From NCBI GenBank assembly GCA_039594205.1, contig JBCNNW010000001.1, forward strand, positions 62,001-126,000: a stretch of 64,000 nt of DNA, in the 5' to 3' direction. Shown here in pieces: positions 51,483 through 61,400 of the stretch. Made by a program: the position numbers and the translations under genes. Position 1 is the first letter of the stretch, and every line of letters begins with the position of its first letter. The notes beneath the pieces are model-generated. The model was not told the DNA's origin. It searched no databases and worked only from the letters and a program-made list of their open reading frames with translations. The DNA comes from Pseudescherichia sp039594205 (GTDB lineage Bacteria; Pseudomonadota; Gammaproteobacteria; Enterobacterales; Enterobacteriaceae).

Positions 51483-51686
51483 CTACACTGTCACTAGCCT
51501 TTCCTGGAGCTGCTCCAGATGGTGATCGTAACGCTGCAGAAATAGCGTCTTGCAATCACTATCCATATTGCCAGTGATTGCCTCCGTGCAGAGATGTCGC
51601 CCTTGTGAACGCATCTGAGCGAAGCTGAAGGCCAGAAAATCAAAATCCCCAGAAGACACTACATACTCATTACTCACTAACTGCAT
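51483..51686 (-). CDS. Small hypothetical protein
   Basis: This 67-residue frame starts at 51686 after AGGAAG. The sequence is acidic and soluble, with an aromatic-rich middle (SSGDFDFLAFSFAQMRSQG) and a helical C-terminus (YDHHLEQLQERLV). I do not recognise it. It lies between a hydrolase remnant and an intact hydrolase. Confidence 0.5.
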   Translation of the reverse strand: MQLVSNEYVVSSGDFDFLAFSFAQMRSQGRHLCTEAITGNMDSDCKTLFLQRYDHHLEQLQERLVTV

Positions 51687-51803
51687 GACTTCCTCCTCTA
51701 TGGTTGATAAAGCAAAAAATGAAATATGCATATTTAGCTTAAGTATGGTTCAAAAATTGCTTGCCGGTAGGATCCTGAAAACGATTGCTGTAACCTATCA
51801 ATG

Positions 51804-51825
51804 CGGGAGCGCCAGCGCGCTCCCG
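51804..51825 (-). terminator. Stem-loop after alpha/beta hydrolase gene
   Basis: A 9-bp stem CGGGAGCGC / GCGCTCCCG with a CAGC loop lies 12 bases beyond the hydrolase stop (minus strand). The following bases are not T-rich. Confidence 0.5.
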
Positions 51826-51837
51826 TTGCTTTCCTGC

Positions 51838-52659
51838 TTACAGCGACTGCAAAAATGCCAGCAGATCGTTGTTAAGCTGATCCTGATGGGTGACGGCAAA
51901 GCCGTGCGGCGCGTTATCGTATACTTTCAACTCTGCGCCGGGGATGGATTCCGCTGCGACTTTACCGGTGGTTTCAAACGGCACCACCTGGTCGTTGCTG
52001 CCGTGGATCACCAGCGTCGGCACATCTACCTTCGCCACGTCCGGACGGAAATCGGTCTCTGCGAAGGCGGTAACACAGTCGATAGTCCCTTTCAGCGAAG
52101 CGAGCAGGGCAATATTCAGCGTCTGCGTCAGCACGCCTTCAGAGACGCTCTGGCCAGCGTTAGTGCCGTAGAACGGCGTAGAGAAGTCGCTGATAAACTG
52201 CGCGCGATCTTTACGCAAGCCATCGCGAATACCTTCAAATACGCTCTGATCGACACCCTGTGGGTAGTCGGCGGCTTTGCCGAAGATAGGCGTCACCGCG
52301 CCCAGCAGCACCAGCGCTTTAACACGCTCGCTGCCGTAACGGCCAATGTAGCGCGTCACGTCGCCGCCGCCCATTGAGAAGCCGACCAGGGTCACGTCAC
52401 GCAGATCGAGCGTAGTGATAAGGTCGTTAATGTCAGAGGCGAAGGTGTCGTAGTTGTAACCTTCCCACGGCTGATCCGAGCGGCCAAAGCCGCGACGATC
52501 GAAGGCGATAACGCGATAGCCGCGCTCGGCCAGGAAGTTCAGCTGGCTGTCCCACATATCGGCATCCAGCGGCCAGCCATGGCTGAACAGTACCGGCTTG
52601 CCTGAACCCCAGTCTTTATAATAAATCTGCGTGCCGTCCTGCGTCTTGATTGTGCTCAT
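51838..52659 (-). CDS. Alpha/beta hydrolase, non-heme chloroperoxidase-like
   Basis: The 273-residue protein has the oxyanion motif FSHGWPLDADMW, nucleophile Ser in GFSMGGGDVTRYIGRYG, acid Asp in IHGSNDQVVPFE and catalytic His in NAPHGFAVTH. This is the arylesterase/cofactor-free haloperoxidase group. Natural substrates are usually esters or lactones. It may be co-transcribed with the exporter, DoxX and amidohydrolase genes upstream. Confidence 0.92.
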   Translation of the reverse strand: MSTIKTQDGTQIYYKDWGSGKPVLFSHGWPLDADMWDSQLNFLAERGYRVIAFDRRGFGRSDQPWEGYNYDTFASDINDLITTLDLRDVTLVGFSMGGGDVTRYIGRYGSERVKALVLLGAVTPIFGKAADYPQGVDQSVFEGIRDGLRKDRAQFISDFSTPFYGTNAGQSVSEGVLTQTLNIALLASLKGTIDCVTAFAETDFRPDVAKVDVPTLVIHGSNDQVVPFETTGKVAAESIPGAELKVYDNAPHGFAVTHQDQLNNDLLAFLQSL

Positions 52660-52701
52660 ACCTGATCCTCAATAGTGATAACAAGTTGCGGGTTGTGTTA
52701 T

Positions 52702-54336
52702 TTACCTGATGGGTGCTACCAGGTAGCGGACCGCGGGGAGTCCACCACCCCGATGAAAAGCATAGACTTTGTTTTGAATTAGCAGATCGTTCACCGTATG
52801 GCGCTCCTGCTGCCGCAGGTGCTCAACCCAGGTGCCAATAACAAATGTCTCGATGAAGATCCCAGGCCGCTGAATATCTTCATATACCGACCAGCTCAAC
52901 GCGCCGCCACGCTGGCGGACCCTGCGTAGCTCCTGAACGGAGAGGATAAAGTCGTAAACGTCTTCGGCCTCTATTTGATACTCGTAGCTCACCATAATCG
53001 GGCCGCGCTCGTGCGAAATATCCAGCGTCGTAGCAAGGTTGTCGACTTCACGCAGATCCAGATTGAGATCGGGGTTCTCATCCAGCCGCCAGCGGAGAAC
53101 GGTCAGGCTGGCCAGCACCATGCCCGTGGTTGCGACACAAAGCGAGACCGGGATGGTAAAATGCGATGCCAGCTGGCCCCAGATGGCGCTGCCGACGGTC
53201 ATTGAGCCGAAAAATACCGTGAGATAGACCGCCAGCGCCCGTGCTTTGACCCATTTTGCCGCGCTGCGCTGCGCGCCCATGTTGAGCGTCGAGAGCACCG
53301 CTATCCAGGCAAAGCCGGTGATGAACAGAAACGCGTTCAGCAGCCAGAAGTGACGGATAAAGGCCAGGGCCAGCATCGCGGCGGCATAAAACAGACTGGT
53401 CAGCACCATCAGACGGTCCGGATTAAGCCGCTTGCGCAGTCCTGGCAGCAAGACCGCGCCAAAGATCGCCCCGATACCGATGCAGGCCAGCATAATGCCG
53501 TAGCCGCCGGGGCCGAGCCCCAGCTCACGGCGTGCTACCAGCGGCAGCAAGGCCCAGGCTGCGCTGCCGAAGACGAAAAATGCCACGGTACGCACCAGCA
53601 CGTTGCGCAGTACCGGCGCAGCATGCACGTAACGTAACCCTGCGCGTACCGCCGGGAAGAAGTGCTCTGGCGGCAGCCGCTGAATGGCAGGCTCTGCTTT
53701 CCAGCGGTAGAGCACCCAGGCGACGCCCAGCACCGACAGCGCATTCAGCATGAACACCACCCACGGGCCAGCAAACGACAGCACCAGCCCACCCAGCGCC
53801 GGGCCAATCGCACGGCTGATGTTGATGCCCAGCGAGTTCAGGGCAATAGCCGGAGCCAGCTCTCTTTTCTCCACCAGATCCGGCACGATAGCCTGAAAAG
53901 GTGGTGAGCTCATCGCCGCACCCGCACTGAGCAGAAAGGCGGCGATAAGCAGCACCGTCGGCGTCACGTAGCCAGCGAACGACAGCAGGGTAAGACCCGC
54001 CGCCGCGATAAAGACCCACAGCTGGGAAAAGAGCAGGTACTTACGCCGGTCAACGATATCTGCCATCACCCCGGAGGGGAGGGCGAAGAGAAACATCGGC
54101 AGACTGCTTGCCGCCTGCACCAGCGCGACGGAGAGCGGATCCGCGCTCAGCGTCAGCATGGTCCAGTTCACCCCGACATCGTTCATCCATGAACCGATGT
54201 TTGACACTACCGTTGCTATCCACAGCATACGGAACACGCGGTTACGCAGCGGTTGCCAGGACGATACGCCGCCCGGCTGCGCTGCCGCAGAGGCCGCCTG
54301 CGCCGTTACCGCGTGGATCTCATTTACCTGTGCCAT
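52702..54336 (-). CDS. MFS_3-family exporter with C-terminal ABM-like domain
   Basis: The 544-residue protein has ~12 membrane helices (residues 30-420) with the loop GVMADIVDRRKYL and resembles EntS-type MFS_3 exporters. A soluble C-terminal domain (~residues 440-544; YEIQAEDVYDFILSV-like region, LRQQERHTVNDLLI) looks like a ferredoxin-like antibiotic-biosynthesis monooxygenase fold, a known fusion in this family. The start overlaps the DoxX gene by 17 bases. Substrate unknown. Confidence 0.87.
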   Translation of the reverse strand: MAQVNEIHAVTAQAASAAAQPGGVSSWQPLRNRVFRMLWIATVVSNIGSWMNDVGVNWTMLTLSADPLSVALVQAASSLPMFLFALPSGVMADIVDRRKYLLFSQLWVFIAAAGLTLLSFAGYVTPTVLLIAAFLLSAGAAMSSPPFQAIVPDLVEKRELAPAIALNSLGINISRAIGPALGGLVLSFAGPWVVFMLNALSVLGVAWVLYRWKAEPAIQRLPPEHFFPAVRAGLRYVHAAPVLRNVLVRTVAFFVFGSAAWALLPLVARRELGLGPGGYGIMLACIGIGAIFGAVLLPGLRKRLNPDRLMVLTSLFYAAAMLALAFIRHFWLLNAFLFITGFAWIAVLSTLNMGAQRSAAKWVKARALAVYLTVFFGSMTVGSAIWGQLASHFTIPVSLCVATTGMVLASLTVLRWRLDENPDLNLDLREVDNLATTLDISHERGPIMVSYEYQIEAEDVYDFILSVQELRRVRQRGGALSWSVYEDIQRPGIFIETFVIGTWVEHLRQQERHTVNDLLIQNKVYAFHRGGGLPAVRYLVAPIR

Positions 54337-54745
54337 AGCGGAACTCCTGTGCGCGTTTTGCGTGAGGCCGCCAGTTACCCGGCCCGGTTATCGCCAGCGT
54401 GGTGAAAATAATGAGCAGCAGCCAGCCAAACTGGCCTTCCGCCATGCTCCAGCCGGGGTGCACCACCAGCATCGCCACCAGCAGCACGCCGATAATCGGC
54501 AGGCAGGCCAGGCGGGTACCCACGCCTAAGATAATAAAGAGCGGGCAAACCACTTCGGCGAAAATGGCCGGTAACAGGCTGGCCCACGGTCCCAGTCCAA
54601 ACGGATCTTCGATCCGCGTCAGCTCTTCACTAAAGTGCATCACTTTCGGCAAACCGTGCACGTAGAGCAGCAGCAGAGAGCCGGTGAGGCGCAGGAAGAA
54701 CAGCCCCGCATCAATACGGGGCGCAAAAGCAAATGTGTTTTTCAT
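54320..54745 (-). CDS. DoxX-family membrane protein
   Basis: The 141-residue protein has four membrane helices and DoxX features (DAGLFFLRLTGSLLLLYVHGLPKV; LPAIFAEVVCPLFIILGVGTRLA). DoxX relatives are linked to thiol or quinone redox processes. The ATG at 54745 is chosen because the conserved region begins there. It is five bases after the amidohydrolase stop and overlaps the exporter gene, so it belongs to one operon. Confidence 0.87.
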   Translation of the reverse strand: MKNTFAFAPRIDAGLFFLRLTGSLLLLYVHGLPKVMHFSEELTRIEDPFGLGPWASLLPAIFAEVVCPLFIILGVGTRLACLPIIGVLLVAMLVVHPGWSMAEGQFGWLLLIIFTTLAITGPGNWRPHAKRAQEFRYGTGK

Positions 54746-54750
54746 CGTTA

Positions 54751-56625
54751 TCAGAAGGCAAAGCAGCTGCAGCCGAGCGCGCCCCAGAAGGCGCTGTCGT
54801 CTGAAACTGGAACCGAGGAGCGGCGCGCCACGTCGTGCTGGTGGCTGTGTACGCCGCACGGGCCGCTGCAGTGGTGCACGGCAGGCATCAGGCCTACGCG
54901 ACTCTGCTGCGGCGGGGCGCTGCGGTAGTGGCCCGGCACGTTGACCACCGGCGACCACTCAGGCAGTACAGGTATGGACGGCGGCGCTTCAGAGGTAAAG
55001 GTCCCTGCGGCGTAGACGATGTTGCCATCCACGACGGTCAGCACGGATTCGATACCTTTGATCTCCTCCTCCGGCACACGGAAGTAGTCTTTACTGAGCA
55101 CCGCCAGATCTGCCAGCTGACCTACTTTGATTTGGCCCTTTTTACCCTGCTCGCTGGAGAACCAGGCGCTGCCCTGGGTCCAGAGCATCAGGGCGGTGTC
55201 GCGATCGAGGCGCGCGTTGACGTCATACATCTGCATGCCCCCTACGGTGCGGCCAGAGACCAGCCAGTAGAGCGCGGTCCACGGGTTGTAACTGGCGACG
55301 CGGGTAGCATCGGTCCCCAGGCCCACCGGCACGCCGGTCTCCAGCATCTTCGCTACCGGTGGGGTGTGACGCACCGCCTCCATACCATAGCGCTCGGCGA
55401 AATATTCGCCCTGGAAGGCCATGCGGTGCTGCACCGCAATACCGCCGCCCAGCGCTTTAATGCGGTCGATGTTGTGTTGGGTAACCGTTTCAGCATGGTC
55501 AAAGAACCAGTGCAGGCCGTTGAAGGGGATCTCACGGTTCACTCTCTCGAACACATCCAGCATGCGGCTGATGGATTCGTTATAGGTGGCGTGCAGGCGG
55601 AACGGCCAGCGGTGCTCTACCAGATGACGGACGACGCGCTCCAGCTCGTCTTCCATTCCGGGGGCGAGATCCGGGCGCGGCTCGAGGAAATCTTCAAAGT
55701 CGGCAGCAGAGAAGACCAGCATCTCGCCTGCGCCATTGTGGCGGAAGAAGTCGCTGCCCTGGCCCGGCGTCAGCATATCGGTCCACTTCTCAAAATCTTC
55801 CAGCTCATGGCCGGGGCGCTGGGTAAAGAGGTTATAGGCGATGCGGATGGTCATCTGCTCTTTGGCATGCAGCTCAGCGATCACCTCGTAATCTTCCGGG
55901 TAGTTCTGGAAGCCGCCGCCGGCATCAATAGCGCTGGTCAGGCCCAGGCGGTTCAGCTCGCGCATGAACTGGCGGGTAGAGTTGACCTGCTGCTCCAGCG
56001 GCAGCTTCGGCCCTTTCGCCAGCGTAGCGTAAAGGATCATGGCGTTCGGGCGGGCAATCAGCATCCCGGTCGGGTTGCCGTTGCTGTCGCGCTGGATCTC
56101 GCCGCCCGGCGGGTTCGGCGTATCTTTGGTGTAGCCTACCACCTTCAGCGCGGCGCGGTTGAGCAGGGCGCGATCGTAGAGGTGCAGAATAAACACCGGC
56201 GTATCCGGCGCGGCTTCGTTGATCTCATCCAGGGTGGGCATCCGGCGCTCGGCAAACTGAAATTCTGACCAGCCGCCGACCACGCGTACCCACTGGGGAG
56301 AGGGGGTACGCAGCGCCTGCTCTTTGAGCATCCGCAGCGCATCCGCCAGCGACGGTACGCCTTCCCAGCGCAGCTCAAGGTTGTAGTTCAGACCACCGCG
56401 GATGAGGTGTAAGTGAGAGTCGTTCAGGCCAGGAATTGCGGTACTGCCTTTCAGGTCGATGACGCGGGTGCCTTCTGCCTGATACTGCATCACCTCTGCT
56501 GCCGTGCCAACTTCCAGAAACTTGCCGTCGCGGATAGCTACCGCGTCAGCAACCGGATTTTCCCGATCTACCGTATGAAATTTACCGTTAAGTAAAATGA
56601 GCTCTGCCTTACCAAGCGAGACCAT
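54751..56625 (-). CDS. Amidohydrolase-family protein (YtcJ-like)
   Basis: The 624-residue protein belongs to the amidohydrolase_3 group: IPGLNDSHLHL metal motif near residue 65, GLTSAIDAGGG, FRLHATYNESI, FDHAETV and GLGTDATRVASYNPWTALYWLVSG with the active-site Asp. It probably hydrolyses an amide or related C-N bond. The C-terminal ~60 residues (PVVNVPGHYRSAPPQQSRVG onward) contain many Cys and His and look like an added tail. It is the first gene of a minus-strand operon and divergent from an isochorismatase-family hydrolase. Confidence 0.88.
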   Translation of the reverse strand: MVSLGKAELILLNGKFHTVDRENPVADAVAIRDGKFLEVGTAAEVMQYQAEGTRVIDLKGSTAIPGLNDSHLHLIRGGLNYNLELRWEGVPSLADALRMLKEQALRTPSPQWVRVVGGWSEFQFAERRMPTLDEINEAAPDTPVFILHLYDRALLNRAALKVVGYTKDTPNPPGGEIQRDSNGNPTGMLIARPNAMILYATLAKGPKLPLEQQVNSTRQFMRELNRLGLTSAIDAGGGFQNYPEDYEVIAELHAKEQMTIRIAYNLFTQRPGHELEDFEKWTDMLTPGQGSDFFRHNGAGEMLVFSAADFEDFLEPRPDLAPGMEDELERVVRHLVEHRWPFRLHATYNESISRMLDVFERVNREIPFNGLHWFFDHAETVTQHNIDRIKALGGGIAVQHRMAFQGEYFAERYGMEAVRHTPPVAKMLETGVPVGLGTDATRVASYNPWTALYWLVSGRTVGGMQMYDVNARLDRDTALMLWTQGSAWFSSEQGKKGQIKVGQLADLAVLSKDYFRVPEEEIKGIESVLTVVDGNIVYAAGTFTSEAPPSIPVLPEWSPVVNVPGHYRSAPPQQSRVGLMPAVHHCSGPCGVHSHQHDVARRSSVPVSDDSAFWGALGCSCFAF

Positions 56626-56713
56626 AGCATTCTCCTGCTGAAGCGTCCGAAGCGTGATGCGTCGGACTATAAAGTGGGGCGATTATCTTCAGCTGGGGAT
56701 TCAGGCGTCTAGT

Positions 56714-56744
56714 TATACGAAGGTATACCTATACGAACGTATAG
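56714..56744. promoter_or_regulatory. Tandem operator TATACGAANGTATA
   Basis: TATAC-GAAG-GTATA (56714-56727) and CTATACG-AA-CGTATAG (56729-56744) are palindromes centred 16 bp apart. AGTTATAC flanks the pair on each side (56711, 56743). They lie in the gap between the divergent amidohydrolase and isochorismatase-like genes and should control both. No regulator gene is adjacent. Confidence 0.7.
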
Positions 56745-56855
56745 TTATACACAGAGATAATAGTTATGCCTGATGAGTGGTTTTATTATCCGCTCCGACA
56801 ACGACGTCCGCGACGGAACGGGCACCTGCAACGTAACACCACAATGGGTATTCAC

Positions 56856-57545
56856 ATGACCAACTCTAAGCTTGAAGTACTGACTCCGGAAAATTGCCAG
56901 ATTATTTTTATCGATCAGCAGCCACAGATGGCCTTTGGCGTACAGTCTATTGACCGTCAGGTGTTGAAGAACAACGTGGTTGGCCTGGCAAAAGCGGCGA
57001 AAGTCTTCAACATTCCCACCACCATCACCACCGTTGAAACCGAAAGCTTCTCCGGCAATACCTTCCCGGAGCTGCTGGACGTCTTCCCGGAGAACGACAT
57101 TCTTGAGCGTACCTCTATGAACTCCTGGGACGACCAGAAAGTGCGCGATGCGCTGGCGAAAAACGGCAAGAAGAAAGTGGTGGTATCGGGTCTGTGGACC
57201 GAAGTGTGCAACAACACCTTCGCGCTGTGCGCCATGCTGGAAGGGGGATATGAAATCTATATGGTGGCTGACGCTTCCGGCGGCACCTCCAAAGAGGCGC
57301 ACGACTACGCTATGCAGCGCATGATCCAGGCGGGCGTGATCCCGGTGACCTGGCAGCAGGTTCTGCTGGAGTGGCAGCGTGACTGGGCGCATAAAGAGAC
57401 CTACAACGCCGTGATGGATATCGTGAAAGAGCACTCCGGTGCCTACGGTATGGGCGTTGATTACGCCTACACCATGGTGCATAAGGCTCCGGCGCGTGCG
57501 AAGGGCGCCCATCGCACCCTGGCACCGGTTCCGGCTAACAAATAA
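56856..57545 (+). CDS. Isochorismatase-family cysteine hydrolase (YcaC-like)
   Basis: The ~229-residue protein has the catalytic triad of the family: Asp in IIFIDQQPQMAFG, Lys in KVVVSGLW and Cys in LWTEVCNNTFALCAML. YcaC-like members hydrolyse small amides or unknown compounds. The start at 56856 (MTNSKLEV) begins the conserved region; earlier Met codons at 56844 and 56766 lack good ribosome sites. Shared control with the divergent amidohydrolase suggests both act on one nitrogen compound. Confidence 0.9.
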   Translation: MTNSKLEVLTPENCQIIFIDQQPQMAFGVQSIDRQVLKNNVVGLAKAAKVFNIPTTITTVETESFSGNTFPELLDVFPENDILERTSMNSWDDQKVRDALAKNGKKKVVVSGLWTEVCNNTFALCAMLEGGYEIYMVADASGGTSKEAHDYAMQRMIQAGVIPVTWQQVLLEWQRDWAHKETYNAVMDIVKEHSGAYGMGVDYAYTMVHKAPARAKGAHRTLAPVPANK

Positions 57546-57553
57546 GGTTTATG

Positions 57554-57588
57554 CGGGCCGGGCGTGCGTCCTGGCCCGTTTTTATTTT
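57554..57588 (+). terminator. Terminator after isochorismatase-like gene
   Basis: CGGGCCGGG / CCTGGCCCG (one G-T pair) with a short loop is followed by TTTTTATTTT. It lies 8 bases after the stop, so the XapX genes beyond need read-through or their own promoter. Confidence 0.85.
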
Positions 57589-57607
57589 CCATGACGGGAG
57601 AGCTGCC

Positions 57608-57769
57608 ATGAGCGCAGAGTTTATTTCCCTTGGCGCAGGTGTGCTGATTGGTCTGGTTTATGCGTTGCTAAAGGTGCGCTCGCCCGCACCGCCAGCCATC
57701 GCGCTGGTCGGCCTGCTGGGGATGCTGGCAGGTGAACAACTCGTCAACGCCTTTACCTGGGCAGGCTAA
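57608..57769 (+). CDS. XapX-domain small membrane protein
   Basis: The 53-residue protein matches the XapX (DUF1427) pattern: two short hydrophobic stretches around the conserved LKVRSPAPPAIALVGLLGMLAGE. A GGGAG ribosome site precedes the ATG. XapX proteins are linked to xanthosine or isochorismatase-type genes, but their role is unknown. Two bases separate it from a second copy. Confidence 0.87.
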   Translation: MSAEFISLGAGVLIGLVYALLKVRSPAPPAIALVGLLGMLAGEQLVNAFTWAG

Positions 57770-57771
57770 AT

Positions 57772-58026
57772 ATGTTGAAATCATACATTGTTTCACTGGC
57801 GGCCGGCATTCTGGCGGGCGTCATCTATGGCGCATTACACGTTCATTCGCCTGCACCGCCGGTCATTGCCCTGATGGGGCTGTTCGGCATGCTGGTGGGT
57901 GAGCAGCTTATTCCGGTATGCCGTCGGCTGCTACGCCGCCAACCGGTCACCCTGGCATGGTTTCGTCATGAATGCGTGCCCAAAATCAGCGGCACTCCTC
58001 CCCCCGAAGGCAAAGACCTACCGTAG
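57772..58026 (+). CDS. XapX-domain small membrane protein, second copy
   Basis: The 84-residue protein repeats the XapX core (LHVHSPAPPVIALMGLFGMLVGEQL) and adds a basic ~30-residue tail (RRLLRRQPVTLAWFRHECVPK). The two neighbouring copies probably arose by duplication and may form a heteromer. The role is unknown. Confidence 0.87.
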   Translation: MLKSYIVSLAAGILAGVIYGALHVHSPAPPVIALMGLFGMLVGEQLIPVCRRLLRRQPVTLAWFRHECVPKISGTPPPEGKDLP

Positions 58027-58071
58027 GGAGCGCCACTCACCTTCGCGTGAGCTTAGTCAGAGGATCACGGC

Positions 58072-58458
58072 ATGGCGTTCTCACCGCGCATTGTCATTGT
58101 TGACGATGAACGTTCCGTTCGCAGCGGATTAAGTAATTTACTGCTGTCGGAGGGGTACAACACCTCCGCCTTCGAATCCGCAGAGGCGTTTCTCAGTGAC
58201 GACACGGCCCTGGTGAGCGCCGATCTGTTGATCCTCGACGTCAAACTAAAGGGAATGAGTGGCCTGGAGCTTTATACCTCGGTGATTTCACAACCCGACC
58301 CGCCGCCGGTTATTTTTATCTCCGGACATGAAGATGAGAACAGCCAGTGGGCTATCATCGGGTCGGACGCCGTCACACGTTTACGCAAGCCCATCAATAT
58401 TGATACGCTACTGGCACATATCCGCCGTGAACTCTCTTTACGCGAGGAGCGCCGATGA
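58072..58458 (+). CDS. Stand-alone receiver (response regulator) protein
   Basis: The 128-residue protein is a single receiver domain: acidic pair in VIVDDE, phosphoacceptor Asp in LLILDVKLKGMSG (residue ~55), Ser in VIFISGHED and Lys in RLRKPI. It has no output domain. Its stop overlaps the start of the large kinase gene (ATGA), so the two are coupled, and it is likely phosphorylated by that kinase. Confidence 0.92.
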   Translation: MAFSPRIVIVDDERSVRSGLSNLLLSEGYNTSAFESAEAFLSDDTALVSADLLILDVKLKGMSGLELYTSVISQPDPPPVIFISGHEDENSQWAIIGSDAVTRLRKPINIDTLLAHIRRELSLREERR

Positions 58459-61400
58459 GCGAGAAACTCTCTGCCGCCGGAAAGCTGATGAGTGGGGACG
58501 TCTTTACCTTAACTGACGACATTATCTTCACGCCGCTGGCTCAGGAGGGGTGTATTGCCTGGACGCTGTGCCATCCGCTGCATTCGGGCGAGAGCTTTAT
58601 TCTGGCCAGCGCCGCCAGCGATGAGGCAGAGTTTCAGGCGACGCCGCTGCTCAAAAATGAGTTCGCCCTGCGGATGCAGCTTTCCGGCATCTGGGCGGTA
58701 AGGCCGATAAGCTCCACCAGCCACCACGGTCGCTACGCTCTGGTCTATGCTCCCTTTCCCTTCAGAACGCTGGCCCAATCCACTCGCCTGCGGGTAAGCA
58801 ACACGGCTGATTTCCTGGCGATGGCACTCGGTCTCTGCACGCCGTTACGGCAGATGCATGCCCAGGGGCTGGTCCACAGCGATATCAAACCCGGCAACAT
58901 TTTCATCGATCCCGGTGGCACATATCGGCTGGCCGGATTCGGCTTAACCACCGGCTCGCCAGAGCCTGGCAGCCAGGCCAGTCTGCCGGTGCCGGGCGGG
59001 ACCCCGGCCTATATGTCACCGGAGCATACCGCCCGTACCCGCAACAGGGTAGACAGCCGCAGCGATCTCTACAGCCTGGGCATCGTCCTGTATGAGCTGC
59101 TGACCGGGGCGCTGCCCTTCGATCTCAGTGACGGTGGACAGGCGGAGTGGGCGCATCACCATATTGCCTCCGTCCCCCGGCCTCCGCAGCAGGTTCGCGC
59201 CTCTGTGCCGGGAATGCTCTCGGCGATCGTGCTGCGACTGCTGGAGAAATCCCCGGCGAACCGATACCAGACGGTAGAGGGTCTGGTCGCCGATCTGCGC
59301 CGTTGCCAGGCGAATCTGACAGAGAAGGGTGATATCGCACCCTTTACCCCTGGCCTGCAGGACCGACTGCCGGCTCGCTTTATGCCGGATAATCTCTTTC
59401 TGGCCCATCCTCAGCAGCAACAGCTGCTGACGGCATTTGACCGGGTCGTGGAGAGCGGCAGCCATTCACTGGTGGTCATTAGCGGGCCGCTCGGCAGCGG
59501 CAAATCATCGCTCATCGCCTCTGCCCTGAAAACGCTTCAGAACCGCCCGGTGCTGCTGGCCGTCAGCAAAGCCGACCAGTATTCGGCGGTGATACCCTAT
59601 ACCGTTATCGCCTCGGCTTTTCGCTCGTTAACGCTGTACCTGCTGGGACTCGGCGCAGATGACGTCGCGCACTGGAAGCGGCGGCTGACCCGGGCGCTGG
59701 GCAGCTATGCGGTCCTGGCCGTTAAGCTGGTGCCGGAGCTGGGCCTGCTGCTGGACAACCGCGCCCTGACCGTTGGCGATCTGGACGCCACCGATGCCAG
59801 GGCGCGCTTCAATCAGATGGCGTCCCGGCTGGTAGAAGCTTTCGCTACGGTGGATTGCCCGCTGCTGTTATTGATTGATGATATTCACTGGATAGACCAG
59901 GCCAGCCTCCAGCTTCTGGAGCACCTGACCAGCGCCAGCCGTGCGCTGCCGCTGCTCGTGGTGGTTGCCCACTCTGATACCGATGCGCTTCCCGACGCCA
60001 GCGGGCAACCGCTGCTAAAAACGCTGCGCGCCGACGCCCGGCATCTTGTCGATATCCGGCCGGAGCCGCTGAGCGTGAAAGCGGTATCGCGCTGGCTGGC
60101 GGACAGGTTTCAGGCCCGGGCCTCCGGGTTACAGGCGCTGGCAACGCTAATTCACGAGAAAACAGGGGGGAACCCGCTGTTTACGCATGAATTTTTCCAG
60201 CGCATCGTGAAAGACGGACTCATTACCCATAATAAAAAGCAGGGGAAGTGGTATTACGATCTGTCGGCTATTCGCGGGCGAAACTATACCGAAAACGTGG
60301 CCAGCCTGGTGCTGTTACAGCTGGCAGAGATGCCCCAGCAGGTGCGCAGGCTGCTCGGCTGTCTGGCGTGTGTCGGAGGAACAGGCAAGCCCGCGCTGCT
60401 GAGCAAGATGCAGGCGATCGCCCCGGAGCACCTTCAGGAACAGTTACAGCCTGCCATTTCTGCCCGCCTGATTAGCCTTGCCGGCGATGAATATACCTTT
60501 ACCCATGACCGGGTCCACAAGGCGGCGCGGGCGCTGCTTAACCCTGACGAGATCGGCCAGCTTAATCTCTCTGCCGCACGTCTGTTTACCGAAGCGGCGC
60601 GGCAGAGCGACGACAGCGAGCGGCTGTTTTTGGCGGTTCACCATATTACCTCCGCGCTTAACGCTATTCGCTTCTTGCCAGAGCGCGACAGCTACCGTGC
60701 CGTCTGCCATCTCGCCGCGCAACGGGCTAAAAGCACCGGTGATTACGCCTCTGCCGTAAGCTACCTGCGCACGGCGAAGCTGTTAAAAGAGCACGCGCTG
60801 CATAAAGCGCCTGATGAGGATTTCCAGCTCGATTTCGACGAGGCGGAGTGTGAGTTTCTGCAGGGCAATCTCCCGTCTGCGCTGGCGCTATGCCAGCAGC
60901 TGATGCATGCTCCGCGCCCGCAGCAAAAAGCAATGGCCGCCTGCATGATGGCGGAGATCTATATGCGCCAGTCCGATATGCCGCTGGCGCTGGAAACGGC
61001 CCTGTCCGGCCTTGCCACCTATGGCGTTGACCTCAGTCGCCACCCCACCGATCGCGACTGCGACGAGGCGTGGCGAATGATTGAGTCCCGGGTTGGCGGC
61101 GATCCGGTTGCTCTTTTTCAGACGCTTGCGCCAACGGAGGATCGGGAGGCGGAAGCGATCATGAGCCTGATGATCAGCGCCGGTATGTTCGCCGCCTTCG
61201 CCTGTCCACGGCTGCACTTTTTGCTGCTCTGCAAAATCATCCACATGACGCTGGACCGGGGACTATGCGGTGCCTCGACGGCGGCGTTTGCGTGGTACGG
61301 CGTACTGGTTGGACGTCGCTATAACGCGTACAGCAGCGGGTTTATCTGGAGCCAGCTCGCACGTGACCTGGTTATGCAGCACGGCTTTCATAATTTCAAA

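Noticed and set aside
54835..56268. A 477-codon open frame on the plus strand opposite the amidohydrolase gene
   Set aside because: It is a shadow of the high-GC amidohydrolase coding strand. The minus-strand protein has clear metal motifs, while the plus-strand frame has none.
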